From: Mesorhizobium sp. DCY119
GTDB taxonomy: Bacteria; Pseudomonadota; Alphaproteobacteria; Rhizobiales; Rhizobiaceae
Direction: 5' to 3'
DNA length: 64,000 nt
Assembly (NCBI RefSeq): GCF_003590645.1
Contig: NZ_CP031834.1
Coordinates: 1,860,501 to 1,924,500 of the forward strand
In this document: in pieces, positions 1-8,382 of the stretch
How the letters are laid out: every line of letters starts with the position of its first letter
Position numbering within the stretch: position 1 is the first letter of the stretch
Translations under genes and position numbers: made by a program
The notes under the pieces: generated by a model
What the model was told of the DNA's origin: nothing
Database searches by the model: none
The model's input: the letters and a program-made list of their open reading frames with translations, nothing else

Positions 1-1
1 C

Positions 2-670
2 GTCTTCGAGCGCGTCGCCTTCCGGGCGATCCGCAATGCGCCAGTGAATACAGGCATGCTCACGGCCTTCGGCGTTTCGATCATCATCCAGAATGCCTTC
101 GTGATCTTTGTCGCGACGCGACCGAGGCCCGTCCAGTCGCCGGCCTTCCTGGGCGAACAGATATTCCTCGGGCCCATTCGCCTGCCGGTGTTGCAGGTGC
201 TGGAGACCGGTGTCACCCTCGTCGCGATCCTCGCTCTCGTCGCTCTGCTCCGCTTCACGACGATCGGCCTTGCCATGCGCGCGGCGGCCAAGGACTTCAC
301 CACCGTTCGGCTGATGGGCATCCGCGCGAACCGCGTGATCTACGTCGCCTTCCTCATCTCCGGCTTTCTCGCCGGCATCGCCGCCATCTTCATTCTCAGT
401 CGCCGTGGCGCCGTCGATCCGTTCATGGGGTTCGTGCCGGTGCTGAAAGCCTTCGTTGCCTGCGTCGTCGGTGGGCTCGGCTCCCTGCCGGGCGCTGTGC
501 TCGGCGGGTTGCTGCTCGGGGTCTGCGAGGTATTCCTGCAGGCGACACTCCCCGCGGAGGCCGCCGCCTATCGCGACGCCCTCGTCTTCGCCGTGGTCGG
601 CCTCATCCTGGTGCGGTTTTCTCAAGGCCTCTTGGGGCGCACCACCGAACTGGGAGACAAGGAGTCGTGA
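2..670 (+). CDS. LivH-type branched-chain ABC transporter permease, 5' partial
   Basis: This is the C-terminal 222 residues of an inner-membrane permease of the LivH family. The frame is open from base 2, so the true start lies left of the window. Long hydrophobic segments alternate with short loops. The stretch AMRAAAKDFTTVRLMGIRANRVI matches the cytoplasmic loop by which these permeases contact the ATPase, and a Gly-rich GGLGSLPGAVLGGLLLG segment follows near the end, as usual in the family. It is followed with a one-base stop/start overlap by a LivM-like permease, so the two form the translocation pore. The substrate cannot be told from the permeases alone; amino acids, urea and amides are all known for the family. 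Confidence 0.9.
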   Translation, partial: VFERVAFRAIRNAPVNTGMLTAFGVSIIIQNAFVIFVATRPRPVQSPAFLGEQIFLGPIRLPVLQVLETGVTLVAILALVALLRFTTIGLAMRAAAKDFTTVRLMGIRANRVIYVAFLISGFLAGIAAIFILSRRGAVDPFMGFVPVLKAFVACVVGGLGSLPGAVLGGLLLGVCEVFLQATLPAEAAAYRDALVFAVVGLILVRFSQGLLGRTTELGDKES

Positions 671-1746
671 TGGAACTATTCCTTTCCACACTGTATCGCT
701 CGGCCTTGCCGATCATCGTGCTCGCGCTTCTTGCTCTGCTTATCCAGAACTTCGCCGAGCCATACCAGGTCCGTATTGCTTATGCGTTCATGCTGAACCT
801 CACGCTGGCGCTCGGGATACAGGTCTTCATGGGCAATTCCGGCGTACTCAGCTTCGGCCACGTCAGCTTCATGGGCGTGGCCAGCTACGCGGTCAGCATC
901 CTGACCATCCCGGTGGCCATCAAGGCCACCCTCATACCGACCGCCCCATTCGGGCTCGCCGCCCTCCAGTTGCCGATGCCGGCCGCTGTGCTCATCGCCC
1001 TCCTGCTGGTGGCCGTCCTCGCCTGGCTCAGCGGCTATCTGGTCGTGCGGGTCAGCGGCGCGGCCGCGGAGATTCTGACCCTGGCGCTGCTGGTGATCGC
1101 CTACGTGGTCTTCACCGGCTGGATCGACCTGACGCGTGGGCAGCGCTCGCTCTACGGCATTCCCGTCGTCTCCTCGCTTCCGGTCGCGGCGGCGGTTGCC
1201 GCGCTCGCCATATTCGTCGCCAAGATGTTTCGCGACTCCAATCCCGGCTTGCAGCTTCGCGCGTCCAGCGAGGATATGCTGGCAGCACGCGCGGCCGGGG
1301 TCCATGTTGCGCGGCTGCGTCACGTTGCGTGGGTGCTCTCCGCCATCATTGCTGCTGCGGCCGGCATCCTCCATGCGACCTTCATGGGCGTCATCGGTCC
1401 GAACAATTTCTATTTCAGCCAGACGTTTCTCATAATTGCCATGATCATCCTCGGCGGATCACGTTCGGTGTCCGGTGTGATCGTCGGTACTTTCCTTGTA
1501 TCCGCCGGCAACGAACTGGCCCGTACGCTCGAGAATGGGCCCACGGTTCTCGGCGTCGAGCTACCACAGATGTTCGGGCTTACAGGTTTCTTTCTCGGGT
1601 TCGTCATCGTCCTGACCATGACCTGGAAACGCAATGGCCTGATGGGGGATCGCGAATTCGAGGACCTCATCAAGATTGGACGGATCCGCAACACGAAGCG
1701 CGTGATATCTCGAGACATCAATTCCGACGTCGCACCGCAGCCGTGA
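670..1746 (+). CDS. LivM-type branched-chain ABC transporter permease
   Basis: A 358-residue inner-membrane permease of the LivM family, the partner of the preceding LivH-like protein. The central NSGVLSFGHVSFMGVASYAVS segment is the LivM signature (usually GxxSLGHAAFxGxGAY). The loop RASSEDMLAARAAGVHVARLR is the ATPase-contact helix. I place the start at ATG 670 because AAGGAG ends five bases upstream and the start overlaps the TGA of the previous gene; an in-frame GTG lies one codon earlier. The ATPase genes (livG, livF) that normally follow are absent: after this gene come about 300 non-coding bases and then transposon genes, so the operon is either truncated here or has its ATPases upstream of the window. 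Confidence 0.9.
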   Translation: MELFLSTLYRSALPIIVLALLALLIQNFAEPYQVRIAYAFMLNLTLALGIQVFMGNSGVLSFGHVSFMGVASYAVSILTIPVAIKATLIPTAPFGLAALQLPMPAAVLIALLLVAVLAWLSGYLVVRVSGAAAEILTLALLVIAYVVFTGWIDLTRGQRSLYGIPVVSSLPVAAAVAALAIFVAKMFRDSNPGLQLRASSEDMLAARAAGVHVARLRHVAWVLSAIIAAAAGILHATFMGVIGPNNFYFSQTFLIIAMIILGGSRSVSGVIVGTFLVSAGNELARTLENGPTVLGVELPQMFGLTGFFLGFVIVLTMTWKRNGLMGDREFEDLIKIGRIRNTKRVISRDINSDVAPQP

Positions 1747-2047
1747 ACATTGCGCGTTTCGAAATGGGGATGGCGTGACAGGCAGGAACCAATTCGGCTT
1801 CCGCTCCGGCGGCACGCCAGTAGCGTCCACTTTTGGGCCAAGAGCGATCATTGCGGCGGTGGGGCGCCAATGGCGGCAGATGCTGAAGGGCAGCTCTCCT
1901 AAGATTGAAGCCACAACCTGACGGTCCGTTGTCGGCCCCTTATCGGGTACTGCGATTGCCTGCTCAAGCTGGATGGACGGTGCTCCCCCGCGATTACAAT
2001 CTGATCGTATCTCTCAGGCTTGAGCGGCCCGAGCACATCGTGCCATG
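1747..2047. other. Gene-free stretch between livM-like gene and transposon genes
   Basis: About 300 bases without a convincing gene. Open frames here lack ribosome binding sites and have no protein-like composition. The left boundary of the transposon-related island must lie here or just beyond. I looked for a TGT-type transposon end paired with an ACA end to the right of 7252 and found no inverted repeat I would defend. Confidence 0.4.
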
Positions 2048-2455
2048 CTATTTGTTCGGAGGAACGGGTTCTCCGGCAAACCAGTACCCGTCTCCAACAT
2101 TCTGGAACTCTTTGGCTAACCACATGACCTTCGCCACGCGGTCGAGTGGAGCCTTCGCGCCGATCGCGATTCCGGAATTAGCGAGTCTCTCGGCGATTTC
2201 CGCTCTGTTCAAAGGATGACCGACCCTCCGAAGTTCCTCACGGGCGAACGAAAGGATCACTTTGGCGTCGCTGACGGGGCGATTAGCCTTGGCTCCTCGC
2301 TTGTTCTGGCCGATCGGGGTCGATTCCTCAGTTTCGACAGCACGCCTCTCCCGTTGTAAGGATCGTAACGCTGCTTTCATGCGTACGAGATTGTCCTCGC
2401 CCCTCTGCAAGTCGTTTTTGCATGCGGCAATGGCGGCAATCAAATCCGCTTCCAT
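2048..2455 (-). CDS. Hypothetical 135-aa protein beside tnsB-like gene
   Basis: I do not recognise a named family. The first 40 residues form an amphipathic, Arg/Glu-rich helix likely to be a coiled coil. The middle is basic and polar (PIGQNKRGAKANRPVSD). The C-terminal 65 residues (ILSFAREELRRVGHPLNRAEIAERLANSGI...VAKVMWLAKEFQNVGDGYWFAGEP) look like a winged helix: three helices followed by a hydrophobic strand. It is divergent from the transposase gene, with 111 bases between the starts. A role as a transposition regulator or accessory DNA-binding protein is inferred from position and fold only. The upstream ribosome binding site is weak. Confidence 0.6.
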   Translation of the reverse strand: MEADLIAAIAACKNDLQRGEDNLVRMKAALRSLQRERRAVETEESTPIGQNKRGAKANRPVSDAKVILSFAREELRRVGHPLNRAEIAERLANSGIAIGAKAPLDRVAKVMWLAKEFQNVGDGYWFAGEPVPPNK

Positions 2456-2566
2456 CTTTCGAGGCGCTCAATTCACGACTGCGGGGAGCCGGGCGCCAGG
2501 GACCTCCACCATTTCCTTGGTCCCCAAGACTCGCAGAAGGGCTCGTTCTGGGACCCCTACGTTTTA

Positions 2567-4279
2567 ATGCTCAAGGCGGAGATGATCGACCTATTCTGGT
2601 CGGCGCGCGCGCCGAAGCTCTGGGAAGTCCTGAACGAGTTCGATATCAAGTTGAAGAATAAGAACGAAGAGCTCGCAAGATTGGGTGTTGAGCAGCTCGG
2701 CAAGCCCAACAAGGAGACGCTGCGGCTCTGGATCAACGGCGCCGAAAACTACCATCGGTATCGGGCACGGTATGACAAGCTTCGGGCCGGCCGCCGCTTT
2801 CGGGGGCAGAGTCGAGCGATCCAGGCCTCCCGCCCGCTCGAATATGTCATGTTCGACCATACACCAGCTGACGCCTGGGCAAATGTGGAGAACGCGTCAG
2901 GCCAAGTCCTGATGCAGGAACGCCCGTGGCTGATGCGGGCAATCGATGTCTACTCTCGGATGCCTCTGGCGGCGATACTGACCTTCGAGCCGCCGTCAAT
3001 CAATACTGTCGTCATGTGCATGAAGCAGCTTGTCCGGAGAAAGGATTTTTTGCCCCCCGGACTTCGGAACTTCAAGAACTTCGCAGATGCTTGGGGCAAA
3101 CCGAGTTTCATCATTGTTGATTGTGCCTGGGAGAATGCTGAGGTCTCCTTCCAGACTATGTGTGAGAGCTTAAGCATCAACATCATCTGGGCGCCAATTC
3201 ACACTCCCGAATTCAAATGCCACGTCGAGCATGATTTTCACTTGCTGAGCCAGCTCTACTGGCACCGCTTACCCAGCGGTATTCCCCACAAGCCGCACGT
3301 GATGTCCCAGCTCAGGCTGGATCCCCGATCTAAAGCAGACAGGAATCTTGAGCAGATGACCGACGGACTCTGGTAGGCAATTCGAAAAGCCGCCTTCTCA
3401 GAGAACAGAGGCTTAGGGATGTCGCCTGCTCTCGTCTGGAAGGACGGCATCGAACAACACGGTAGGCCGATGATAGATAACGTCAACGCCTTCGATACTT
3501 TCCTGGGACGGGTCAAAAGTGCCCAGCTTACGACGTCCGGCGTCAGGTATAACAACCAGCAGTTTCACGATCCGCTGATCACCGGCGCGCTTCTGAATGA
3601 CTTGATGCGTTTTGCTAAGAAGTCGCTCCAGCGGAAGTCGCCGTCACCAAGCGGCGTCGCACGGGTGCACATTACCCTCGATGAGACATGTGAATATATT
3701 CGAGTCTGGAACCCTCGCACCAAGCTAAACGTCCGCCTCCCGAATGTCCTTCCACGATACTCGGCCGGGCTCACATGGAAGGAAGCGGCTGACAGCCGCC
3801 AGTTCGCGCGCGATCGTAACTTTCAGTTCTGCAGCGAAGACGAGATGCTGGAAGTCGTTTCGGCACTGCGAGCGACGTATGAACCCATTGTCGCCTCCCA
3901 TCCATTCCGGGAGGCCCGAAAGCTAGCGAGTAGGTTCACCCCTGGGACGAAGCTCGTGGCGGGCTCGGTAGTGGAAGAGGTCTTCGAAGACCCGTCGGAT
4001 TCGGGCATGGGACCCAATGTTCCCAACTTCATCGCCGCTCAGGAGCGCACTGACGATCGCTCGGTGATCAAGTCGAGTCGCCGCGGGGGCGCCGCCGCCA
4101 CAAAGAAAGCTGTGGCAACACGGGTCGCCAATCAAAAGAAGCGTGCCACAGTGACGGCGCAGCCTGTTCAGCAGATTCCGGAGACTGCTCCGAAAGAGAA
4201 GGATCCGGTTCCGCGACCGGTCTGGACCCAGGTCGAAGACGCCGACGGACTCCTGGCCGATCTCAGAAGCAACCTTTGA
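2567..4279 (+). pseudogene. TnsB/TniA-like DDE transposase broken by in-frame TAG
   Basis: Two open segments in the same frame (2567-3376 and 3419-4279) form one protein interrupted only by a TAG codon at 3374-3376; the 14 codons between the stop and the second ATG are open. The first part holds an rve/RNase H-like core with D97 (VMFDHT), D185 (FIIVDCAWEN) and E221 (CHVEHDF), giving a D-X35-E spacing typical of TnsB/TniA. The second part has the Mu-type C-terminal beta-barrel and a basic, Pro-rich tail ending in LLADLRSNL, the kind of tail that contacts TnsC. The family usually runs to about 550-700 residues. The first ATG here falls just ahead of the catalytic core, so N-terminal DNA-binding helices look shortened. 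A real substitution or a sequencing error would look the same. Confidence 0.8.
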
Positions 4280-4291
4280 GGAGGCACTGCA

Positions 4292-5284
4292 ATGTTACCC
4301 AATGGCGAGATAGTCGCACAATTTCTGCAAATGCGTATCAAGCACGACCGCTTGATACGGGCCCATAAAGTTTTCGATTCAATGCGGAAGATGAAGATCG
4401 ACGCGCCGTGGGAAGATCAGCGCTTCTCCTGCATCTTCGCTCCAACGGGTTCGGGAAAATCAACGACAGTGAAGGATTACATCGAGACGGTCATCGTGGA
4501 CTACGTCATCGCGCAAGGCCTCTTCCCGGCAAACATGAGCCGCAAGGAGATCGCACACAAGCAACATATTGCACTGCACGTTACCCTCGCTGCCAAGGCG
4601 ACCGAAAAGTCGTTCGCCTCCGATATCCTGACTGCGTTTGGTGACCCCAGAGCCTCACGAGGCACCAAGGATTCAATGCTCGGGCGTGCGTACGACTACA
4701 TGGGAGCGAAGGGCTCCCAGATCATGTTCATCGATGAGGTCCAACACCTCGACCATCGCTACGAAGCCGACCAAAAGAAAAGCAGTCGTGTTTTCTCAGC
4801 CGAGAACTCCTCAGTCACCGACATGATGAAGGTGATCATGATCCGGGGACGTATACCCATCGTCTTCCTCGGCATTGACGGTGCGAGGAATCTCATCCTG
4901 GGCGACGATCAGATGAACATGCGGAATTTAGGCGAGATCGATTTCAGCCAGCTCAGGCCGGAGCGTCCCGCCGAGCAACGGATGTTCGTGCGTTATCTGG
5001 GATCCGTTGGTATCCTGATGCAGAAGCGCGGCCTTTTTCCAAAGGAATCCGACTTGGTTTCTGGTGAGATACCGGCAAAGGTCCATGAGGTCGTTGGTGG
5101 GCGTGTGGGCACGGCAAGCAACCTCATATTGGCTGCCGCCACCATCGCTAAGGAGTGGGGGGCGGATCAACTGCTGGAAACGCATCTGTCGGCCGCGGTC
5201 GACGAATGGGCGATCCCTGCCAAGCTCATCAGCTATAATCCGTTTCGTTCGGGGATTAGACAAAGGGAGCTGCGGGCAGCATGA
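4292..5284 (+). CDS. TnsC/TniB-like AAA transposition ATPase
   Basis: A 330-residue AAA ATPase of the TniB/TnsC family, which polymerises on target DNA and passes it from the target selector to the transposase. Walker A is APTGSGKST (residues 50-58), Walker B is IMFIDEVQHLD (about 144-154). A sensor-type segment IPIVFLGIDGARNLI follows near residue 190, where Tn7-type ATPases have a conserved GT or GI. It starts 12 bases after the transposase stop with GAGGAGG just before the ATG, consistent with translation from one mRNA. The frame is intact, unlike the transposase gene before it. Confidence 0.88.
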   Translation: MLPNGEIVAQFLQMRIKHDRLIRAHKVFDSMRKMKIDAPWEDQRFSCIFAPTGSGKSTTVKDYIETVIVDYVIAQGLFPANMSRKEIAHKQHIALHVTLAAKATEKSFASDILTAFGDPRASRGTKDSMLGRAYDYMGAKGSQIMFIDEVQHLDHRYEADQKKSSRVFSAENSSVTDMMKVIMIRGRIPIVFLGIDGARNLILGDDQMNMRNLGEIDFSQLRPERPAEQRMFVRYLGSVGILMQKRGLFPKESDLVSGEIPAKVHEVVGGRVGTASNLILAAATIAKEWGADQLLETHLSAAVDEWAIPAKLISYNPFRSGIRQRELRAA

Positions 5285-5349
5285 CCCCCGATCTCCATGT
5301 GCAGTCCACGACGTCGTGAAACCATCCTGAAGGCACAGCTCCCCTAGTC

Positions 5350-7251
5350 GTGCCGGTGGGCGCGCTCTTGAGCGGTGAATCCATGGCAGAACTGGTGTTG
5401 CGCGCGACAGTTCTGAACTCATATCGCAGAACGACTCACGTTCTGGCCGCGGCCGGCTTCGAGGTCGGTCGGCATTCCGTTCGGATCTCGAGTCTGTCGC
5501 GCGGCCTTGATGGGTTGGCTGTGGCGCTAGGACTTCCACACGGTTCAGACGACTTGGAGCGTGTGGCGATCAGGCCGATCGCAGGCAAGCCCGGATGGGT
5601 CAATTTCTTCCGGGCTCCTCTAAGGGCGGTACATCGAGACGCGAGACAGCGGCGCGTCTCGCCGATGAGCCTTCGAAAGTCGCTGCACCTCAAGGCCATG
5701 TGGACCGTTGGAGTGTTCTCGTTTGATCCAGATACCAAGGAACTTTTGCTTGATCGCTGCCCCGAATGCTTGCGTCCCCCAACTTTCTCTCGGAGTTACG
5801 GCCTGCAGTTCTGCGTACGTGTCGACCGATACGGCGTTACCAGGGGACGGGTGGACTTTCGCGACTATCCCCAGCCGAACCTCGAGATCAATGACTTAGA
5901 AGCTCTCGATTTTTGTAGCGGCCTCATTGATCCCGAGCGTAGCAACGGAGACGGGTGCCGAAGCCTGCATCCCGAAATCGGCGCGTTTGAGCCGTCTGCA
6001 CTATTCGAAGGAATCCTTGCAGTTGCATGCGCGATCACCTCGCGCGCGTCTCACACTTCTTCGACGCTCGAACGCCCATCTTGCCTTGCAGATTATCAGC
6101 GCTTCACTTCCGAGGTTTTGGCGAAGTCCGCCAGAATGTTTCTCGACTGGCCAGATGGCTTCCACAAGATCGCGGCGGACGTCCGAGCCACTGCAGGCGA
6201 TCGGAGCGGATACTATGGCGTGAGGAAAGAACTTGGTCCGATAGTTGCCATCAGCATGGATCAGCATGTGGATCCACTACTGAAGTCCTTACTCAAGCGC
6301 AGGATCGCGACGGACATGGAGGGATGGGAGGGCGCTGCGCATGCGATCCGCACTGGGACCTACAGGGCGGGAGATGATTATGTTCCTGTCTGTCAGGCTA
6401 CGAAAGACTTCAACTTGGACAGCCGAACCATCTTGCGCCTGGTACGCTCTGGTGCATTGCCCTTCCGGCAATTGAAGAACGCTCAGAAAGGCCCGATGAT
6501 GGTTGATGTCGCCGCTCTGAAGGATATCATTGCCCACCGCAGGGAGACTCTCTCGTCCACCAAAGTGGCAGTAGACTTCTGCGTACCTCGCGCATGCGTA
6601 TCCGCGCTGGCCGATATGGGTTTGCTGACGCCAGCCAAGCCTCGTCTCTCAGTGCCATACGCTATGGGCTACTACGAAAAGTCATCAGTGGAAGACTTGA
6701 GACGACGCTGCGAGGATATGGCTTCTCGGACGCCTCCGCCCGCTACAGCAATGACAATTACCAAGGCCGTCGGCAGGCTGCTCCCGAAACTTACGAATCC
6801 ATGGCCCGAGATCTTCCTCAGAATAATCGCAGGTCAGCTCGAAGTCTGGTGCGTAGGAGGAAAGTCGTTGATGGCCTCCCTTGCCGTCCGCGACGCGGCA
6901 GCTTTACAATTCCTCTATGACGCTGTTTCGAGCAGCCTGGCTCCCGATATAGTCTTTACACAACAGGACGCGGCAGGGGTGCTCAAAACAACACCTGTGA
7001 TCGTGAACCAACTCGTGCGTGAAGGTTTCCTTTCAAGGAAGCCAACGGTGACAGAGCTTGGTGCCTTTGAGAGAGAATTTATACTTACCTCCGAAATCAC
7101 CGAGCGCTTCTCGGCTCTCGGACAAAAGCTGCGATGGCGAGACGTACCTCGTATTCTGCGCGCTGCTGGTATCCAGCCCTATGTCCTGGAACAGAAGAAG
7201 ACGCTGGTCTGGCAACGCAGAGAGGTAGAACCGCTTCTTGCGGCAGCCTGA
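5350..7251 (+). CDS. TniQ/TnsD-like target-selection protein
   Basis: A 633-residue protein with an N-terminal TniQ domain (GESMAELVLRATVLNSYRRTTHVLAAAGF) and a zinc-knuckle remnant (DRCPECL followed by LQFC). The C-terminal half contains several helix-turn-helix-like segments, roughly at residues 345-395, 400-425, 535-565 and 590-630 (for example FTQQDAAGVLKTTPVIVNQLVREGFL). TniQ/TnsD proteins choose the insertion site and recruit the ATPase. The length is closer to TnsD-like site-specific selectors than to the short TniQ of Tn5053. I keep the GTG at 5350 because the family motif begins before the next ATG (5383); the ribosome binding site is poor, so the start is uncertain. Confidence 0.8.
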   Translation: MPVGALLSGESMAELVLRATVLNSYRRTTHVLAAAGFEVGRHSVRISSLSRGLDGLAVALGLPHGSDDLERVAIRPIAGKPGWVNFFRAPLRAVHRDARQRRVSPMSLRKSLHLKAMWTVGVFSFDPDTKELLLDRCPECLRPPTFSRSYGLQFCVRVDRYGVTRGRVDFRDYPQPNLEINDLEALDFCSGLIDPERSNGDGCRSLHPEIGAFEPSALFEGILAVACAITSRASHTSSTLERPSCLADYQRFTSEVLAKSARMFLDWPDGFHKIAADVRATAGDRSGYYGVRKELGPIVAISMDQHVDPLLKSLLKRRIATDMEGWEGAAHAIRTGTYRAGDDYVPVCQATKDFNLDSRTILRLVRSGALPFRQLKNAQKGPMMVDVAALKDIIAHRRETLSSTKVAVDFCVPRACVSALADMGLLTPAKPRLSVPYAMGYYEKSSVEDLRRRCEDMASRTPPPATAMTITKAVGRLLPKLTNPWPEIFLRIIAGQLEVWCVGGKSLMASLAVRDAAALQFLYDAVSSSLAPDIVFTQQDAAGVLKTTPVIVNQLVREGFLSRKPTVTELGAFEREFILTSEITERFSALGQKLRWRDVPRILRAAGIQPYVLEQKKTLVWQRREVEPLLAAA

Positions 7252-7287
7252 ACCTAGCCTTTCCCCAGTCCCGACACTGCTTATAAA

Positions 7288-7316
7288 AAGAAGGCTGCCA
7301 TTGGCGGCCTTTTTTG
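7288..7316 (+). terminator. Rho-independent terminator after tniQ-like gene
   Basis: AAGGCTGCC and GGCGGCCTT pair around a three-base loop (one G-U pair) and are followed directly by six T residues. It lies 40 bases after the TniQ stop and closes the transposition operon. Confidence 0.8.
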
Positions 7317-7520
7317 TTGCGCATCAGCCGAGCCTGAAACGCGTTCGAATGCATGCCATAATCACCCTATGAATCAGGCAAGTTTGGCGGATCGCATGGA
7401 GGGCAGATCCTCGTTTTGTGGAATTTCAAGGGGTTGGTTGAGTCAGTTTAGATTTGGCTACTCAAAATCAATACCTTAAAGGCGGGTATCCAAATAGGGT
7501 ATCATTTGGTCATCCATACT

Positions 7521-7528
7521 GGCCCGCG
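7521..7528 (+). repeat. Target-site duplication, left copy (GGCCCGCG)
   Basis: Eight bases immediately left of the IS66 element, repeated exactly at 10045-10052. Eight-base duplications are characteristic of IS66-family insertion. Confidence 0.92.
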
Positions 7529-7578
7529 GTATCCCCACGGTGATGGCCGTCTTGTGAGCTGAGGGCGAACATCGGAAG

Positions 7579-7598
7579 TCCTAGTGCAAGCACTAGGA
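7579..7598 (+). other. Hairpin just before IS66 tnpA start
   Basis: An 8-bp perfect stem (TCCTAGTG/CACTAGGA) with a CAAG loop ends eight bases before the tnpA ATG. It could fold in read-through transcripts and hide the translation start, a known way for insertion sequences to avoid activation by outside promoters. The role is inferred. Confidence 0.55.
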
Positions 7599-7606
7599 GT
7601 AGTCCT

Positions 7607-7993
7607 ATGACGAAGCATCAGATTGAGTTCATCACGTCGGTTGAACGGCGTCGGCGCTGGTCTCGAGAGGATAAGGAGCGGCTGGTCGCGGCGACCTTCG
7701 AGCCTGAGGCCAGCATTTCGGACGTGGCGCGGTCGGCCGGTATTCATGTGAGCCAGCTTTTCCGGTGGCGCAAGGAACTTTGCCAGATCTCTGCACCGTT
7801 GGTCCCGCAGCTTGTTCCGGTGGAGGTCGCCGAGGCGCTGCCAGCGCCGGCGGAACCGCCACCGGTCTCCCGTCCGCGCAGGAAGGCAAGTATGGTGACG
7901 ATCGAGCTTGGCGGCGGCCGTCGCCTGCGGGTCGAGAGTGACGTCGACATCGAGGCGCTCGGCCGGATCCTCGATGTTCTGGAGCGGCGATGA
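7607..7993 (+). CDS. tnpA: IS66 accessory protein TnpA (Orf1)
   Basis: A 128-residue protein with an N-terminal HTH of the IS66 Orf1/IS3-type transposase family (WSREDKERLVAATFEPEASISDVARSAGIHVSQLFRWRKEL, residues 20-57). A Pro-rich linker and the C-terminal segment VTIELGGGRRLRVESDVDIEALGRILDVLE follow. It is required together with TnpB for IS66 transposition, probably as the DNA-binding part. The stop overlaps the tnpB start by four bases (ATGA), as usual in this family. Confidence 0.92.
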   Translation: MTKHQIEFITSVERRRRWSREDKERLVAATFEPEASISDVARSAGIHVSQLFRWRKELCQISAPLVPQLVPVEVAEALPAPAEPPPVSRPRRKASMVTIELGGGRRLRVESDVDIEALGRILDVLERR

Positions 7994-8337
7994 TCCCTGT
8001 TCCGAGCGGTGTGAAGGTCTGGCTGGCGACCGGACACACGGACATGCGCAGGGGCTTTCCGGGACTGTCGCTGATGGTGCAGGAGACGTTGAAGCGCGAT
8101 CCGATGAGTGGCCACCTCTTTGTCTTCCGAGGCCGGAGCGGTGGCCTGATCAAGGTGATCTGGCACGACGGCCAGGGTGCTTGCCTGTTCACCAAGAAGC
8201 TGGAGCGCGGACGTTTTGTCTGGCCTTCTGCGGCCGACGGCACGGTGGTGATCACCTCTGCGCAGCTCGGTTATCTGCTCGAAGGGATCGACTGGAGAAT
8301 GCCGCAAAAAACCTGGCATCCGAGTTCCGCTGGATAG
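7990..8337 (+). CDS. tnpB: IS66 accessory protein TnpB (Orf2)
   Basis: A 115-residue IS66 Orf2 protein with the family pattern VWLATGHTDMRRGFPGLSLMVQ...GHLFVFRGRSGGLIKVIWHDGQGACLFTKKLERGRFVWP. The length and frame are intact. It is translationally coupled to tnpA. Its molecular role in transposition is not settled, but it is essential in tested IS66 elements. Confidence 0.93.
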   Translation: MIPVPSGVKVWLATGHTDMRRGFPGLSLMVQETLKRDPMSGHLFVFRGRSGGLIKVIWHDGQGACLFTKKLERGRFVWPSAADGTVVITSAQLGYLLEGIDWRMPQKTWHPSSAG

Positions 8338-8382
8338 CGGAAATGGCTGGAAAGGCGGGGCCGAATATGATTCCGTCTGGTC

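Larger units (their letters stand above)
2048..7316 (+). mobile_element. Degenerate Tn7/Tn5053-like transposition module
   Basis: Three co-directional genes in the order transposase (TnsB/TniA-like), AAA ATPase (TnsC/TniB-like) and target selector (TniQ/TnsD-like) form the core of a Tn7-superfamily element. A 135-residue gene on the opposite strand sits at its left edge and a rho-independent terminator closes the right edge. No TnsA endonuclease is present, as in Tn5053-type elements that move by cointegrates. The transposase gene carries an in-frame stop and seems short at its N terminus, so the module is probably immobile. The boundaries given are gene and terminator limits; true transposon ends were not resolved. 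Confidence 0.7.

Noticed and set aside
1930-1960. TGTCGGCCCCTTATC considered as a left transposon end
   Set aside because: No matching inverted copy with ACA was found right of 7252, and no 5-bp duplication could be shown.
7484-7503. Two GGGTATC copies 13 bases apart considered as TnsB binding repeats
   Set aside because: Only two short copies on one side and no equivalent set on the left; could be chance.
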